Shown here in pieces: positions 40,211-49,459 of a DNA stretch of 64,000 bases. This stretch comes from Atopomonas sediminilitoris. GTDB lineage: Bacteria > Pseudomonadota > Gammaproteobacteria > Pseudomonadales > Pseudomonadaceae. Every line of letters begins with the position of its first letter. The first letter of the stretch is position 1. The notes under the pieces are model-generated. The model was not told where the DNA came from. It worked only from the letters and a program-made list of their open reading frames with translations, and did no database searches. Made by a program: the position numbers and the translations under genes. The DNA is taken from NCBI RefSeq assembly GCF_022601735.1, contig NZ_JAKUMM010000001.1, positions 124,001 through 188,000 of the forward strand, given 5' to 3'.

Positions 40211-41260
40211 TTACTGCTTGGCTTGAGCTTCTACCTCAGCTTCAACACGACGGTTCAGCGCACGACCTTCGTTGCTAGCGTTATCCGCAACAGGTTGTGC
40301 TTCGCCGTGACCGACAGCGCCTACACGCTCAGCTTCTACGCCGTACTGGTTAACCAGAACATCACGCACAGCATTAGCGCGGCTTTCAGACAGCTGCTGG
40401 TTGTAAGCATCGCTACCCACGGCGTCAGTGTGACCTTCAACAGTGGTAGTGGTTTGCGGGTACTGCTTCATGAAGTCAGCCAGGCTCTGGATGTCTTCGT
40501 AGCTTTCCGGCTTAACCACAGACTTGTCGAAGTCGAACTTAACGTCCAGCTCAACACGGATCACTTCAGCAACGGCTGGGCAGCCATCGGCGTCCACAGT
40601 CACGTTAGCCGGGGTGTCAGGGCACTTATCAACGCTGTCACACACGCCATCGTTGTCCGAGTCGCTGCACACTTCAACCGGTGCTGGCGCCGGAGCTGGC
40701 TTGCTGCCGCCCAGGTTAACACCCAGACCTACGCCAGCCATCCACTCAGTCTGACCGTTGTCCAGACCGTGCATCACGTCCACGCCGGTCTTCAGCAGTA
40801 CGTTTTCGCTCAGGTAGTACTTAACGCCAGCACCCAAGTTGAACATGGTGGTGGTGTCTTGACCGCGAGTGTAGGTGTTATCCAGCTCTTGGTGGGCAAA
40901 GCCGGTAGAAACGTAAGGACGCAGGGCGCGCGGGCCCGGAGTACCAAAGTGGTAAACCGCATCCAGACCGGTCAGGTGGCCGTTGACTTTCTCTTTGTCC
41001 GACTCGCCAACCAGGCTGTCGTTAGAGTCCAGGCTCTTGTAAACGCCGTGGCTCAGGTTCAGAGACAGGTCTTCGGTCAGGAAGTAGCCAATGCTGCCGC
41101 CGTACAGGTTACCGTCAGTGGTATCGCGTGAACTGTCGGTGAAGTAACGCTTAGCAAAAACGTCCATCTCCACTGCGCCCTGGCCCTGAGCCAGAGCCGG
41201 CAAAGTAGACATGGCGATCAGCGAGCCGATTACCAGGCCAAGGGTGCTTTTCAGTTTCAT
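40211..41260 (-). CDS. oprF: Major outer-membrane porin OprF
   Basis: 349 residues. Signal peptide MKLKSTLGLVIGSLIAMSTLPALA; N-terminal 8-stranded barrel (to about residue 185); a proline-alanine hinge (PAPAPAPVEVC); a thrombospondin-type-3-like linker with four cysteines (CSDSDNDGVCDSVDKCPDTP and a later DADGCP); and a C-terminal OmpA domain (GHTDAVGSDAYNQQLSESRA, NRRVEAEV). Serves as structural anchor to peptidoglycan and slow porin. ATG has GAGAGGGG upstream. sigX lies directly upstream, as in Pseudomonas. Confidence 0.98.
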   Translation of the reverse strand: MKLKSTLGLVIGSLIAMSTLPALAQGQGAVEMDVFAKRYFTDSSRDTTDGNLYGGSIGYFLTEDLSLNLSHGVYKSLDSNDSLVGESDKEKVNGHLTGLDAVYHFGTPGPRALRPYVSTGFAHQELDNTYTRGQDTTTMFNLGAGVKYYLSENVLLKTGVDVMHGLDNGQTEWMAGVGLGVNLGGSKPAPAPAPVEVCSDSDNDGVCDSVDKCPDTPANVTVDADGCPAVAEVIRVELDVKFDFDKSVVKPESYEDIQSLADFMKQYPQTTTTVEGHTDAVGSDAYNQQLSESRANAVRDVLVNQYGVEAERVGAVGHGEAQPVADNASNEGRALNRRVEAEVEAQAKQ

Positions 41261-41339
41261 GTGTATCCCCTCTCAAGTAAAAAACAGCCTCACCACATGT
41301 AAGGCCATCACACTTAAGCTTGCTCAGCGGGCGCAGCTC

Positions 41340-41933
41340 CTAGCTGGCCGTTTGCGTTGCAAACTTATCGCGTAAGCGGTCAAGTGCGCGCTTGTAGCGC
41401 ATTTTAGTGGCACTTAACCCCATGTGCATAATGTCTGCGATCTCTTGGAACTCGAGCTCAGCGACAAAACGCAACACTAAAATCTCGCGGTCAATCGGGT
41501 TGACCTGATCTAACCATCTATCCAGTCCGCCGCGCTCCATGGATAACGGGGCGCTTTCTTCTGTTGGCTCATCGTCAGTGACCTCTAAGGTCAGCGCTTC
41601 CACCAAACGTTTTTTACGCCGCTCTTTGCGGTACTGGGTGATGCACTCGTTGTACGTGATGCTGTACAGCCAAGTCTTGAATTTGGACTTGCCTTCAAAG
41701 TGCTTCAAGCCATGAAACACCTTCAGCATGACTTCTTGACACACGTCGTCAGCATCGCGCTCATTGCCAAGATAGCGCACACAGACACTGAAAAGGACAC
41801 GCTGGTAACGACGCATCAACTCTTCATAAGCGGTTGTCACATGGACAAGCTCTGCGTTGGCCCGCTCGACCAACTCCTCATCGGTAAGATCACGAGGGTT
41901 GTATCGCAGAGAAAGTGGGTGAGACTTCTTCAA
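41340..41933 (-). CDS. sigX: ECF sigma factor SigX (TTG start)
   Basis: 197 residues. Region 2 contains YLGNERDADDVCQEVMLKVF and KFKTWLYSITYNECI; region 4 contains PIDREILVLRFVAELEFQEIA (in part). Very close to P. aeruginosa SigX, which responds to envelope stress and drives oprF, accA and fatty-acid genes. No anti-sigma gene is adjacent, as in Pseudomonas. The start is TTG at 41933 because an in-frame TAG lies three codons upstream and the N-terminus SLRYNPRDLTDEEL aligns with the known protein. Confidence 0.96.
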   Translation of the reverse strand: MKKSHPLSLRYNPRDLTDEELVERANAELVHVTTAYEELMRRYQRVLFSVCVRYLGNERDADDVCQEVMLKVFHGLKHFEGKSKFKTWLYSITYNECITQYRKERRKKRLVEALTLEVTDDEPTEESAPLSMERGGLDRWLDQVNPIDREILVLRFVAELEFQEIADIMHMGLSATKMRYKRALDRLRDKFATQTAS

Positions 41934-42033
41934 GACGCTCTACTTGTCTGCTGGCGAATTAGCGCCACCAAAAGCACCTTGGGTGTTATTGGCGGCGTAA
42001 ATTAGGGAATTATGGCTGCTTTTGCAACACACT

Positions 42034-42858
42034 TCAGCGGCTTTTTACACAACCTTCTAACAACAGGCGGTTGGGTATAGTTAGTCGCTCTCCTGAGGCC
42101 AACAACAACACGGTTTTTACTGTGCCGATTTCTTCAATTTCACCGCAAACTGCATCCAAGGTAATTTCTTCACCGACCTCATACAGCTCACGAATATAGA
42201 TACCGGCAAGGATTTGACTGGCCACTTGGCGACTGCCCAAACCGATCGACAAAGCGGCTGCCAGACCGAAGGTGACCAAGACGATCGCAATCACCAAATT
42301 CAGCAGTTCGGTTTTAATTTGTAACTGGCTGATGGCCACGGAGATTGTGATGATTAGTACTAAGCCTTGGGACAACCGCCCCATCGCATGGGCGTAATCT
42401 AGGCCTATCCCCTCAGCGGCACCTTTAGAGACGTTGTAAGCAAAATGTGCCAATAAGGTACCGCCCAGCATCAGCAACACCGCGGAAAACAGCTTGGGCA
42501 GGTACAGCACCACGCTGTCCAGCATATTGGAGACACGATCAAGCCCCAGCACTTCGACCGCAGAAACCGCAAACACCAGCACGATAAACCAGTAAATCAC
42601 TTTGCCCGTTAGTGCTGAAACCGGAATACCTACGCCAATGCGCTTGAGCAGCTTATCCACACCGGAGCCAGTCATCAGGCGATCTAAGCCTAACTTTGCC
42701 AGCACTTTGGTGATTAAGGCATCCAGCAACTTGGCCACCACAAAGCCCAAAATCACCAGCACCACAGCGCCCAGCAAGTTAGGGATAAAGGCGGCAATCT
42801 TGCCCCACAGGGTGGTCATGGCTGATACAAGGCCTTGCGTCCAGATATCCAACGGCAT
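42034..42858 (-). CDS. cmpX: Small-conductance mechanosensitive channel-like protein CmpX
   Basis: 274 residues, the length of P. aeruginosa CmpX. Five hydrophobic segments between about 20 and 210, including IPNLLGAVVLVILGFVVAKLLD, then a short C-terminal MscS-like beta domain (GEEITLDAVCGEIEEIGTVKT). In P. aeruginosa its loss raises sigX activity and alters c-di-GMP. ATG has AAGGAG upstream; lies 6 bases after crfX. Confidence 0.93.
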   Translation of the reverse strand: MPLDIWTQGLVSAMTTLWGKIAAFIPNLLGAVVLVILGFVVAKLLDALITKVLAKLGLDRLMTGSGVDKLLKRIGVGIPVSALTGKVIYWFIVLVFAVSAVEVLGLDRVSNMLDSVVLYLPKLFSAVLLMLGGTLLAHFAYNVSKGAAEGIGLDYAHAMGRLSQGLVLIITISVAISQLQIKTELLNLVIAIVLVTFGLAAALSIGLGSRQVASQILAGIYIRELYEVGEEITLDAVCGEIEEIGTVKTVLLLASGERLTIPNRLLLEGCVKSR

Positions 42859-42864
42859 TGCCGC

Positions 42865-43107
42865 TTACTCCTTAGAAGCTTGTTCGGCGCGATTCTTTTG
42901 CTCGCGCGCAGTGTTCATTTGGGTCGAGGCACGCGAGAAGCCGATAAACAAAGCCTCAATCGCATGACCTAGCATTTCCAACAAATCCGCAAAGCCACTC
43001 TGACGGTTGGCTTTTCGCAACACGCGATCAAGGCGGCGGTCTTCAACTTCGACCGACTCAGTGTCCTTGCCCAGTAATTCGCGCAGCGATGATTCGAAAG
43101 GATCCAC
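42865..43107 (-). CDS. crfX: CrfX/CfrX small hypothetical protein
   Basis: 80 residues, charged, no membrane segment apart from a moderately hydrophobic IEALFIGFSRAS. Corresponds to PA1774 by position (between cmaX and cmpX) and by the N-terminus DPFESSLRELLGKD. Function unknown. Start is GTG at 43107 with AGGAAAA upstream. Confidence 0.85.
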   Translation of the reverse strand: MDPFESSLRELLGKDTESVEVEDRRLDRVLRKANRQSGFADLLEMLGHAIEALFIGFSRASTQMNTAREQKNRAEQASKE

Positions 43108-43186
43108 CCAGTTTTCCTCGTTTAAATCCGCGATTCTGACGCAGCTAACGCCTAGCGCGTCACACCTTTAACGGTTTTTGCAGCGA

Positions 43187-44179
43187 TCAAATCCAGCGTA
43201 AGCGCCTAAACACCAACAGCTGTACGGTACTGAGCGTCAGCATGATGCCCAGTGCAATCCAAAAGCCCCACGGACTTTGTGCGCCAGGCATACCGCCAAC
43301 GTTAATCCCCAGCAGACCCGTGACAAAACCGAGCGGCAAGAACAGCGCGGTAACGATCCCTAGCACATATAACGTGCGGTTCATCTTCTCGGCCATGAAG
43401 CGCTGTTGCAGCTCCTGCAGAAAGCCGATGCGTTCGCGCAGCAGGTCGAGCTCCTCCACATGACGGGTTAAGTCGTTGTGCAGCTCATTCCAGCGTTTAC
43501 TCTGAGTGCTATCAAACCAATCGGCACCTAGCTCGTGCAGTTGATTGAAGATATCGCGCTGCGGGCCCAAAAAGCGGCGTAACGCCGCGACTCGCCGACG
43601 ATGCAGCGCTAAGGAGCACTGATGAAAACTGACCGCCTCCTCATCAGCTCGCGCCTCGAGTTCATCCACCTGATCCGAGACCTCGAGCAAGCTTTGATCG
43701 ATGCGCTGATTGAGGTTTTCAGCCAAATCCAGCAACAACTCAGCCAATGAGCGCGCGCCTTTGCCCGCCAATAGCATTTCGCGCGTATCGACCGCCGCTT
43801 TTAACGGACGATGGCGCAGCGTCAGCAAGCGGTGGCGATCCACATAAATGCGCAAGCTGACCATGTCTTCCATGTCAGCGCCTGGGTTTAGATTGACCCC
43901 ACGCAAAAACACCAACAGCGCATCACTGCCCACCCGCACCAAGCGCGGGCGGGTGTTTTCTTCCAACAACAGATCACACACAAACGGGGTTAAACCGCTT
44001 TCAGTGTGCAACCACTGTTGCGCCGCAGCATGGGTGCGCTCGAGGTGCAGCCATAACGGCTGGGTGAGTGCTTGGGTAGGCTGCTGCGTAGGCAAGTCAT
44101 CCAACTGGCTGGCAAAGCCGCCGCGTCCATCCAGCACGCCACCAAAAATCAACCCCGTTGCTTGCGGCGCATCGACCAT
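43187..44179 (-). CDS. cmaX: CorA-family transporter CmaX (ZntB-like)
   Basis: 330 residues. Large N-terminal cytosolic domain and two C-terminal membrane helices. The pore loop reads LLGINVGG in place of the GMN motif of magnesium channels; GIN is typical of the ZntB branch, which moves zinc. Corresponds to PA1773 by order. The ATG follows GGAG that overlaps the end of rraA, so translation is coupled. Confidence 0.9.
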   Translation of the reverse strand: MVDAPQATGLIFGGVLDGRGGFASQLDDLPTQQPTQALTQPLWLHLERTHAAAQQWLHTESGLTPFVCDLLLEENTRPRLVRVGSDALLVFLRGVNLNPGADMEDMVSLRIYVDRHRLLTLRHRPLKAAVDTREMLLAGKGARSLAELLLDLAENLNQRIDQSLLEVSDQVDELEARADEEAVSFHQCSLALHRRRVAALRRFLGPQRDIFNQLHELGADWFDSTQSKRWNELHNDLTRHVEELDLLRERIGFLQELQQRFMAEKMNRTLYVLGIVTALFLPLGFVTGLLGINVGGMPGAQSPWGFWIALGIMLTLSTVQLLVFRRLRWI

Positions 44180-44186
44180 CGCCGTA

Positions 44187-44672
44187 TTACTCCGGCATGC
44201 TCAGCGCGGTAGGCGAAACGATCACGCCGTTATTATCGGCATACACGTATTCACCTGGCTTGAAGGTCACACCGCCGAAGGTCACGGCAACGTTCAGGTC
44301 ACCAATGCCACGCTTGTCGGTTTTCATCGGGTGGGTCGCCAACGCTTGCACGCCCAAGTCGGTTTGCCCGATCACGTCAACATCGCGGATACAGCCGTAG
44401 ACGATGATGCCTTCCCAGCCATTCTTCGCGGCTTTTTCCGCCAGCATGTCGCCGAGCAGTGCGCGACGCAGCGAGCCACCGCCATCCACCACCATGACCT
44501 TGCCACGACCGTCTTGATCGACCTGCTCTTTAACGATGGAGTTATCTTCAAAGCACTTAACGGTGACAATCTGACCGCCAAACGAATCACGACCGCCAAA
44601 GTTGCCAAACATGGGCTCTACCACTTGTACGTCAGGGTAGGCATCGCACAGATCAGGGGTTACGTATTGCAT
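44187..44672 (-). CDS. rraA: RraA-family protein (RNase E activity regulator A / aldolase)
   Basis: 161 residues, RraA/DlpA fold: [31 protein letters not shown] and [20 protein letters not shown]. Two biochemical roles are known in the family: inhibiting RNase E, and 4-hydroxy-4-methyl-2-oxoglutarate/oxaloacetate aldolase activity. The conserved GGS-RRA and IRD motifs used by the aldolases are present, so both are possible. AAGGAG lies before the ATG. Confidence 0.92.
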   Translation of the reverse strand: MQYVTPDLCDAYPDVQVVEPMFGNFGGRDSFGGQIVTVKCFEDNSIVKEQVDQDGRGKVMVVDGGGSLRRALLGDMLAEKAAKNGWEGIIVYGCIRDVDVIGQTDLGVQALATHPMKTDKRGIGDLNVAVTFGGVTFKPGEYVYADNNGVIVSPTALSMPE

Positions 44673-44696
44673 GCTATTGCTCCTTAGCAGAGAAGA

Positions 44697-44996
44697 TTAC
44701 AGGTCGACGCCTAGGCGATCGCCTTCATAAACCACGCGGTAAAAGGTCAGGGCGGGACATTGCCCATCTAACGCCTGACCCGACTGCAAATCAAAGCGCA
44801 CGCCATGCCGCGCACAGCACAGTGTGTTGGCCTGCAGACTGGCATTCGCTAATGGCGCGCCAATGTGCGGACAACGGTTATCGATCAGTAACGGCTGTTG
44901 TTCCACAACCATCAGCAGCAGCTCGCGCCCTGCCACCCGAAACACCTGTCGATAGCCTTCTTCAAGGTTAATTAGGCGCTCGAGTGCGACAAACAT
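44697..44996 (-). CDS. Rieske [2Fe-2S] protein
   Basis: 99 residues, a single Rieske domain. Ligands are in CPHIG (Cys, His) and CARHG (Cys, His) separated by 16 residues, a ferredoxin-like Rieske arrangement. No oxygenase or cytochrome partner is adjacent. By my memory of P. aeruginosa order (ppsA, hydrolase, rraA, cmaX) this gene is an addition. It starts 2 bases after the hydrolase stop, so the pair is co-translated. Confidence 0.9.
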   Translation of the reverse strand: MFVALERLINLEEGYRQVFRVAGRELLLMVVEQQPLLIDNRCPHIGAPLANASLQANTLCCARHGVRFDLQSGQALDGQCPALTFYRVVYEGDRLGVDL

Positions 44997-44998
44997 GG

Positions 44999-45967
44999 CT
45001 AGTCCAGCCGCTCGACGCTAGGGTGCGCGCACTCGCCCGTGGTAAGCCAGGCTTGCACCAAAGGCCAAACTTCCTCTTGCGCGGCACGACTAATCAACAT
45101 GTCGACATGGCCAAAGTTATGACTAAACCCTGTCTGCGCACCTAAGTTTAAAAAGTAACGCGGTGATGCACCGTACTGCGCCGCTAGCTTGCGGCAGCAC
45201 CAGGCCGGATCTTGATGATCGCCCTCACCGGCAAACGCTAACATCGGCACTTTGGCTTGGGTTAAACCAAACCACCAATCTTTATCCGCATCACCAAAAC
45301 GCCCAAACAGCTGATGCCAGCGAATCGCTTCAAGGCCCAGCCCTAAAGGCTCGTCTTCGGGGCCGCGCTTTAAGCGCCGCCCCGGCAGCAAGCCCATGCG
45401 TTTAAGCACAAAACGCCCACCCCATGCCAGCGGCGGAATTTTAATCGGCCAGTACACGCGACTCACCTGTGTGCCAAACAGCACCACGCTGGCCATTTCA
45501 TGCTCAGTGAGATAAGCGCCGCCCAACGCTGCAGCAAGGGTTGTGCCGCCCAAGGAGTGGCCAATCCAGTGCGGCCGTTGCCCGCCACTTTGTTCCATGA
45601 CAAATGCTGCAATAGACGGCAAGTCATAACGCGCATAGTCGGCCACAGTGTTGTGGTCATAGGCCTGATTACGCGGTGACAAACCATGGCCGCGCATCTC
45701 GGGAATCCACACATCGAACCCAGCACGCGCCAGTTCAGCCCCCAAACCGATGCCACGCGGCGAGCACCAAAAGCGTCGATTGGAAAAACTGCCATGCAGC
45801 AAGACCACCGGCACACCGCCGCTGCTTTGCTGCAGGCGCGTGACCGCCAACGTCACGCTGGGGTCGGGGCTATTGCCCGGCTTTAAGCGATAAACGTCTT
45901 CATTGAGGCCCGCGCACAACTCGGCGCTGGCCAAGGTCACAGGGAACAGGGCACTACTACTTTGCAT
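44999..45967 (-). CDS. Alpha/beta hydrolase
   Basis: 322 residues, cytosolic, no signal peptide. Oxyanion HGSF at 58-61, nucleophile Ser138 in GHSLGG, acid in AGEGDHQDP and His in FSHNFGHVD. Equivalent to PA1771 by position. It resembles polyhydroxyalkanoate- or lipase-like esterases, but the substrate is unknown. Confidence 0.88.
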   Translation of the reverse strand: MQSSSALFPVTLASAELCAGLNEDVYRLKPGNSPDPSVTLAVTRLQQSSGGVPVVLLHGSFSNRRFWCSPRGIGLGAELARAGFDVWIPEMRGHGLSPRNQAYDHNTVADYARYDLPSIAAFVMEQSGGQRPHWIGHSLGGTTLAAALGGAYLTEHEMASVVLFGTQVSRVYWPIKIPPLAWGGRFVLKRMGLLPGRRLKRGPEDEPLGLGLEAIRWHQLFGRFGDADKDWWFGLTQAKVPMLAFAGEGDHQDPAWCCRKLAAQYGASPRYFLNLGAQTGFSHNFGHVDMLISRAAQEEVWPLVQAWLTTGECAHPSVERLD

Positions 45968-46004
45968 GCCAGAGGCTCAAACCGTTAGGACAAAAATGAA
46001 GCGT

Positions 46005-46027
46005 TGCAGGCGGCCAAGCCGCCTGCA
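46005..46027 (-). terminator. Hairpin terminator after ppsA
   Basis: TGCAGGCGGC-CAA-GCCGCCTGCA, a 10-base perfect stem 13 bases after the ppsA stop. The minus-strand tail (CTTCATTTTTG) has a short T-run. Confidence 0.65.
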
Positions 46028-46039
46028 CACTATGGCGCG

Positions 46040-48409
46040 TTAAACTTTCTGACCGGCCAGGAAGAACCAAGTCTCCATCACCGAATCAGGGTTTAACGAC
46101 ACCGTATCGATACCCTGCTCCATCAGCCACTTGGCCAGATCAGGATGATCGGACGGGCCTTGACCGCAAATACCGACGTATTTCCCAGCCTTGTTACAGG
46201 CTGAGATGGCGTTGGCCAACAGCTTTTTCACCGCCGGATTACGCTCATCAAACAGGTGCGCGACAATACCGGAGTCACGATCCAAGCCCAGCGTAAGCTG
46301 TGTTAGGTCGTTAGAGCCAATCGAGAAACCATCAAAGAATTCCAAGAACTCTTCGGCCAGTAAGGCGTTCGACGGCAGTTCGCACATCATGATTACGCGC
46401 AGACCGTTGTCGCCACGCTGCAAGCCATTGGTAGCCAACAACTCCACCACCTGCTCCGCCTCACCCAAGGTGCGCACGAACGGCACCATGATTTCGACGT
46501 TGGTCAGGCCCATGTCGTTGCGCACTTTTTTCAGCGCACGGCACTCAAGCTCAAAGCAGTCACGGAAGGTTTCGCTGATATAACGCGACGCACCACGGAA
46601 GCCCAGCATGGGGTTTTCTTCTTCGGGCTCGTACAGCTTACCGCCAATCAAGTTGGCGTATTCGTTGGACTTAAAGTCAGACAGGCGCACGATCACTTTC
46701 TTCGGCCAGAACGCAGCGGCCAAGGTGCTGATGCCTTCAACCAGCTTCTCTACGTAGAAGTCGACTGGCGAGGCGTAGCCGGCCATGCGGCGCTCCACGC
46801 TGTCTTTGACGTCTTGCGGAATGCTATTGAAGTTCAGCAACGCTTTGGGGTGCACGCCAATCATGCGATTGATGATGAATTCCAAGCGCGCCAGACCAAT
46901 GCCTTCGTTGGGCAGCTGGGCAAAGTCAAAGGCACGATCGGGGTTACCGACGTTCATCATGATCTTAAACGGCAGCTCGGGCATGGCATCGACCGAGTCG
47001 GTGCGCAGCTCAAAGTTCAGCTCGCCTTCGTAGATCATGCCGGTATCGCCTTCGGCGCACGATACGGTGACGGCTTGGCCATCCTTCAGCAGTTCAGTGG
47101 CGTTGCCACAGCCAACCACGGCGGGAATCCCCAACTCACGAGCGATAATCGCCGCGTGACAAGTACGACCGCCACGGTTAGTGACGATGGCGCTGGCGCG
47201 CTTCATGATCGGCTCCCAATCGGGGTCGGTCATATCCGACACCAACACATCGCCGGGCTGAATTTTGTCCATCTCGGCCAAGTCGTGAATAACCTTGACC
47301 TTGCCGGCGCCAATGCGCTGGCCGATGGCACGGCCTTCAACCAAGACCTTGCCTTTTTCCTTGAGCAGGTAGCGCTCCATCACACTGGCGCTGGCGCGAC
47401 TTTTCACTGTTTCGGGGCGCGCTTGCACCACGTACAGCTTGCCGTCATCACCGTCTTTAGCCCACTCGATGTCCATCGGGCGACCGTAGTGTTGCTCGAT
47501 GATCAGTGCTTGCTTGGCCAGTTCTTCAACTTCAGCATCGGTGATGGAGAAACGCGCGCGTTCGGCTTTCTCAACATCCACAACTTTGACCGACTTACCG
47601 GCTTTGGCTTCATCGCCGTAAACCATCTTGATCGCTTTGCTGCCCAGGTTGCGGCGCAAAATAGCCGGGCGACCTTCGTTTAGCGTGTGCTTGTGCACAT
47701 AGAACTCGTCAGGGTTAACCGCACCCTGCACCACGGTTTCACCCAAGCCATAAGCCGAGGTGATGAACACCACGTCACGAAAGCCTGATTCGGTATCCAG
47801 CGTGAACATTACGCCGGCGGTGCCCGTTTCCGAGCGCACCATCTTTTGCACACCGGCCGACAAGGCGACCAGTTTGTGGTCAAAGCCTTGGTGTACGCGG
47901 TAAGCAATGGCGCGATCGTTAAATAAAGAAGCAAACACTTCTTTTGCCGCATGGATGACGTTATCCACACCACAGATATTCAGGAAGGTTTCTTGCTGAC
48001 CGGCAAAGGAGGCATCGGGCAAGTCTTCCGCCGTTGCCGACGAGCGTACCGCCACCGCCAAATTGGCGTTATCACCGGCCAATGCGGCAAAGGCTTGGCG
48101 AATCTCTTGATCCAGACGCGCAGGCAACGGCGCATCCATCACCCATTGGCGAATTTGCGCACCGGCTTTGGTTAGCGCGGCAATGTCATCCACATCCAGC
48201 GCATCAAGCACTTCATTGATGCGCGCGTTCAGACCGCTCTGTTCCAAGAAGTCGCGATAAGCCTGAGCCGTGGTAGCAAAACCACCAGGCACCGAAACGC
48301 CAGCATTAGCAAGATTGCTGATCATCTCGCCCAGTGATGCATTTTTGCCGCCGACATGCTCTACATCATGCACACCAAGCTTATCGAGGGACACTACGTA
48401 CTCTGCCAA
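46040..48409 (-). CDS. ppsA: Phosphoenolpyruvate synthase (TTG start)
   Basis: Converts pyruvate and ATP to phosphoenolpyruvate for gluconeogenesis. 789 residues: N-terminal ATP-binding domain ([20 protein letters not shown]), phosphohistidine swivel with [15 protein letters not shown], and C-terminal PEP barrel ending with [16 protein letters not shown]. The frame is open to 48505, but TTG at 48409 gives [12 protein letters not shown], the conserved N-terminus, with GGGGAGAG upstream. It diverges from ppsR, its regulator. A hairpin lies in the leader. Confidence 0.97.
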   Translation of the reverse strand: MAEYVVSLDKLGVHDVEHVGGKNASLGEMISNLANAGVSVPGGFATTAQAYRDFLEQSGLNARINEVLDALDVDDIAALTKAGAQIRQWVMDAPLPARLDQEIRQAFAALAGDNANLAVAVRSSATAEDLPDASFAGQQETFLNICGVDNVIHAAKEVFASLFNDRAIAYRVHQGFDHKLVALSAGVQKMVRSETGTAGVMFTLDTESGFRDVVFITSAYGLGETVVQGAVNPDEFYVHKHTLNEGRPAILRRNLGSKAIKMVYGDEAKAGKSVKVVDVEKAERARFSITDAEVEELAKQALIIEQHYGRPMDIEWAKDGDDGKLYVVQARPETVKSRASASVMERYLLKEKGKVLVEGRAIGQRIGAGKVKVIHDLAEMDKIQPGDVLVSDMTDPDWEPIMKRASAIVTNRGGRTCHAAIIARELGIPAVVGCGNATELLKDGQAVTVSCAEGDTGMIYEGELNFELRTDSVDAMPELPFKIMMNVGNPDRAFDFAQLPNEGIGLARLEFIINRMIGVHPKALLNFNSIPQDVKDSVERRMAGYASPVDFYVEKLVEGISTLAAAFWPKKVIVRLSDFKSNEYANLIGGKLYEPEEENPMLGFRGASRYISETFRDCFELECRALKKVRNDMGLTNVEIMVPFVRTLGEAEQVVELLATNGLQRGDNGLRVIMMCELPSNALLAEEFLEFFDGFSIGSNDLTQLTLGLDRDSGIVAHLFDERNPAVKKLLANAISACNKAGKYVGICGQGPSDHPDLAKWLMEQGIDTVSLNPDSVMETWFFLAGQKV

Positions 48410-48438
48410 GGTGATCTCTCCCCTAGGGTCTGGATGAA

Positions 48439-48458
48439 ACAGGTCCGGCACGACCTGT
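48439..48458 (-). promoter_or_regulatory. Inverted repeat in the ppsA leader
   Basis: ACAGGTC-CGGCAC-GACCTGT, a perfect 7+6+7 repeat ending about 20 bases before the ppsA ribosome site. It could be an operator or an RNA hairpin in the leader. Confidence 0.5.
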
Positions 48459-48577
48459 GGGTGAATGTGGCCTGGGGCGACGAAATAAGTAACAATGCCG
48501 CCCATTCGCTACATGGCGCTGGTAAAAGCGCCGCCTATGATAGCCGAGTTTCCTTTTTGTCTTAAGGCCCAAGGCCC

Positions 48578-49396
48578 ATGAAACGCACAGCATTCTTTAT
48601 TTCAGACGGCACCGGCATTACTGCCGAAGGTTTAGGTCAATCGTTACTGGCCCAGTTTGAAAGCACACGCTTCGATAAACTGACCCGTCCGTACATCGAT
48701 ACACCGGAAAAAGCCCGCGCCATTGTTGAGCAAATCAACCGTGCTGCCGAGCAAGATGGTGCTCGACCGATCATCTTCGACACGGTGGTCAATAAAGAAA
48801 TCCGCCAAGTTATCGCCGAGTCACACGGCTTTATGGTGGACATCTTCGCCACCTTCTTATCGCCGCTAGAAGCAGAGCTAGGCACGGAGTCCAGCTACTC
48901 CGTCGGCAAGTCGCACTCGATTGAGAACAACGCCGGTTATAAAGAGCGCATCGATGCCGTGCACTTCGCCATGGATAACGACGACGGCGCCCGCACACAC
49001 TTTTATGACAAAGCCGACCTGATTCTGGTCGGTGTTTCACGCTGCGGTAAAACGCCAACCTGTCTGTACATGGCGCTGCAATACGGTATTCGCGCCGCCA
49101 ACTACCCGCTGACCGAAGAAGACATGGAGCGCTTGCAGCTACCAGCGAGCCTCAAGCCTTACAAGCACAAGATCTTCGGCCTGACCATCGATGCCGATCG
49201 CCTTAACGCCATCCGCAACGAGCGCAAACCCAATAGCCGCTACGCCAGCTTCGATCAATGCGACTTTGAAGTGCGCGAAGTAGAAGCCATGTTCCGCCGC
49301 GAAAACATCCCGTTTATCAATTCAACGCATTTTTCGGTTGAAGAAATCGCCGCGAAAATCTTGGTGGAAATGGGCGTTGAACGCCGCCTGAAATAA
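48578..49396 (+). CDS. ppsR: PEP synthase regulatory protein (bifunctional kinase/pyrophosphorylase)
   Basis: 272 residues. Controls PEP synthase by ADP-dependent phosphorylation of a threonine and by phosphate-dependent removal. P-loop [17 protein letters not shown] at about 150-166; N-terminal [20 protein letters not shown]. The divergent ppsA-ppsR pair is standard. ATG at 48578 has no strong ribosome site beyond AAGGCCCAAGGC. Confidence 0.95.
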   Translation: MKRTAFFISDGTGITAEGLGQSLLAQFESTRFDKLTRPYIDTPEKARAIVEQINRAAEQDGARPIIFDTVVNKEIRQVIAESHGFMVDIFATFLSPLEAELGTESSYSVGKSHSIENNAGYKERIDAVHFAMDNDDGARTHFYDKADLILVGVSRCGKTPTCLYMALQYGIRAANYPLTEEDMERLQLPASLKPYKHKIFGLTIDADRLNAIRNERKPNSRYASFDQCDFEVREVEAMFRRENIPFINSTHFSVEEIAAKILVEMGVERRLK

Positions 49397-49415
49397 ACCA
49401 CCGCGCCACCGCGAT

Positions 49416-49447
49416 AAAAAGGGCTGCCCGAAAGAGCAGCCCTTTTT
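49416..49447. terminator. Bidirectional terminator ppsR/prpF
   Basis: AAAAAGGGCTGC-CCGAAAGA-GCAGCCCTTTTT, a 12-base perfect stem with A and T runs, between convergent genes. Confidence 0.95.
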
Positions 49448-49459
49448 GCTATTGCACGA

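Noticed and set aside
40223-41131. Long open frame (about 300 codons) antisense to oprF
   Set aside because: oprF on the other strand is certain from end to end; the antisense frame has no family resemblance, no ribosome site and low-complexity composition.
43848-44687. Open frame of about 280 codons on the plus strand across cmaX and rraA
   Set aside because: It spans two well-supported minus-strand genes and has no recognisable domain.
46814-47683. Long open frame (about 290 codons) antisense to ppsA
   Set aside because: Lies wholly inside the conserved PEP synthase coding region and shows no protein family features; a by-product of codon bias.
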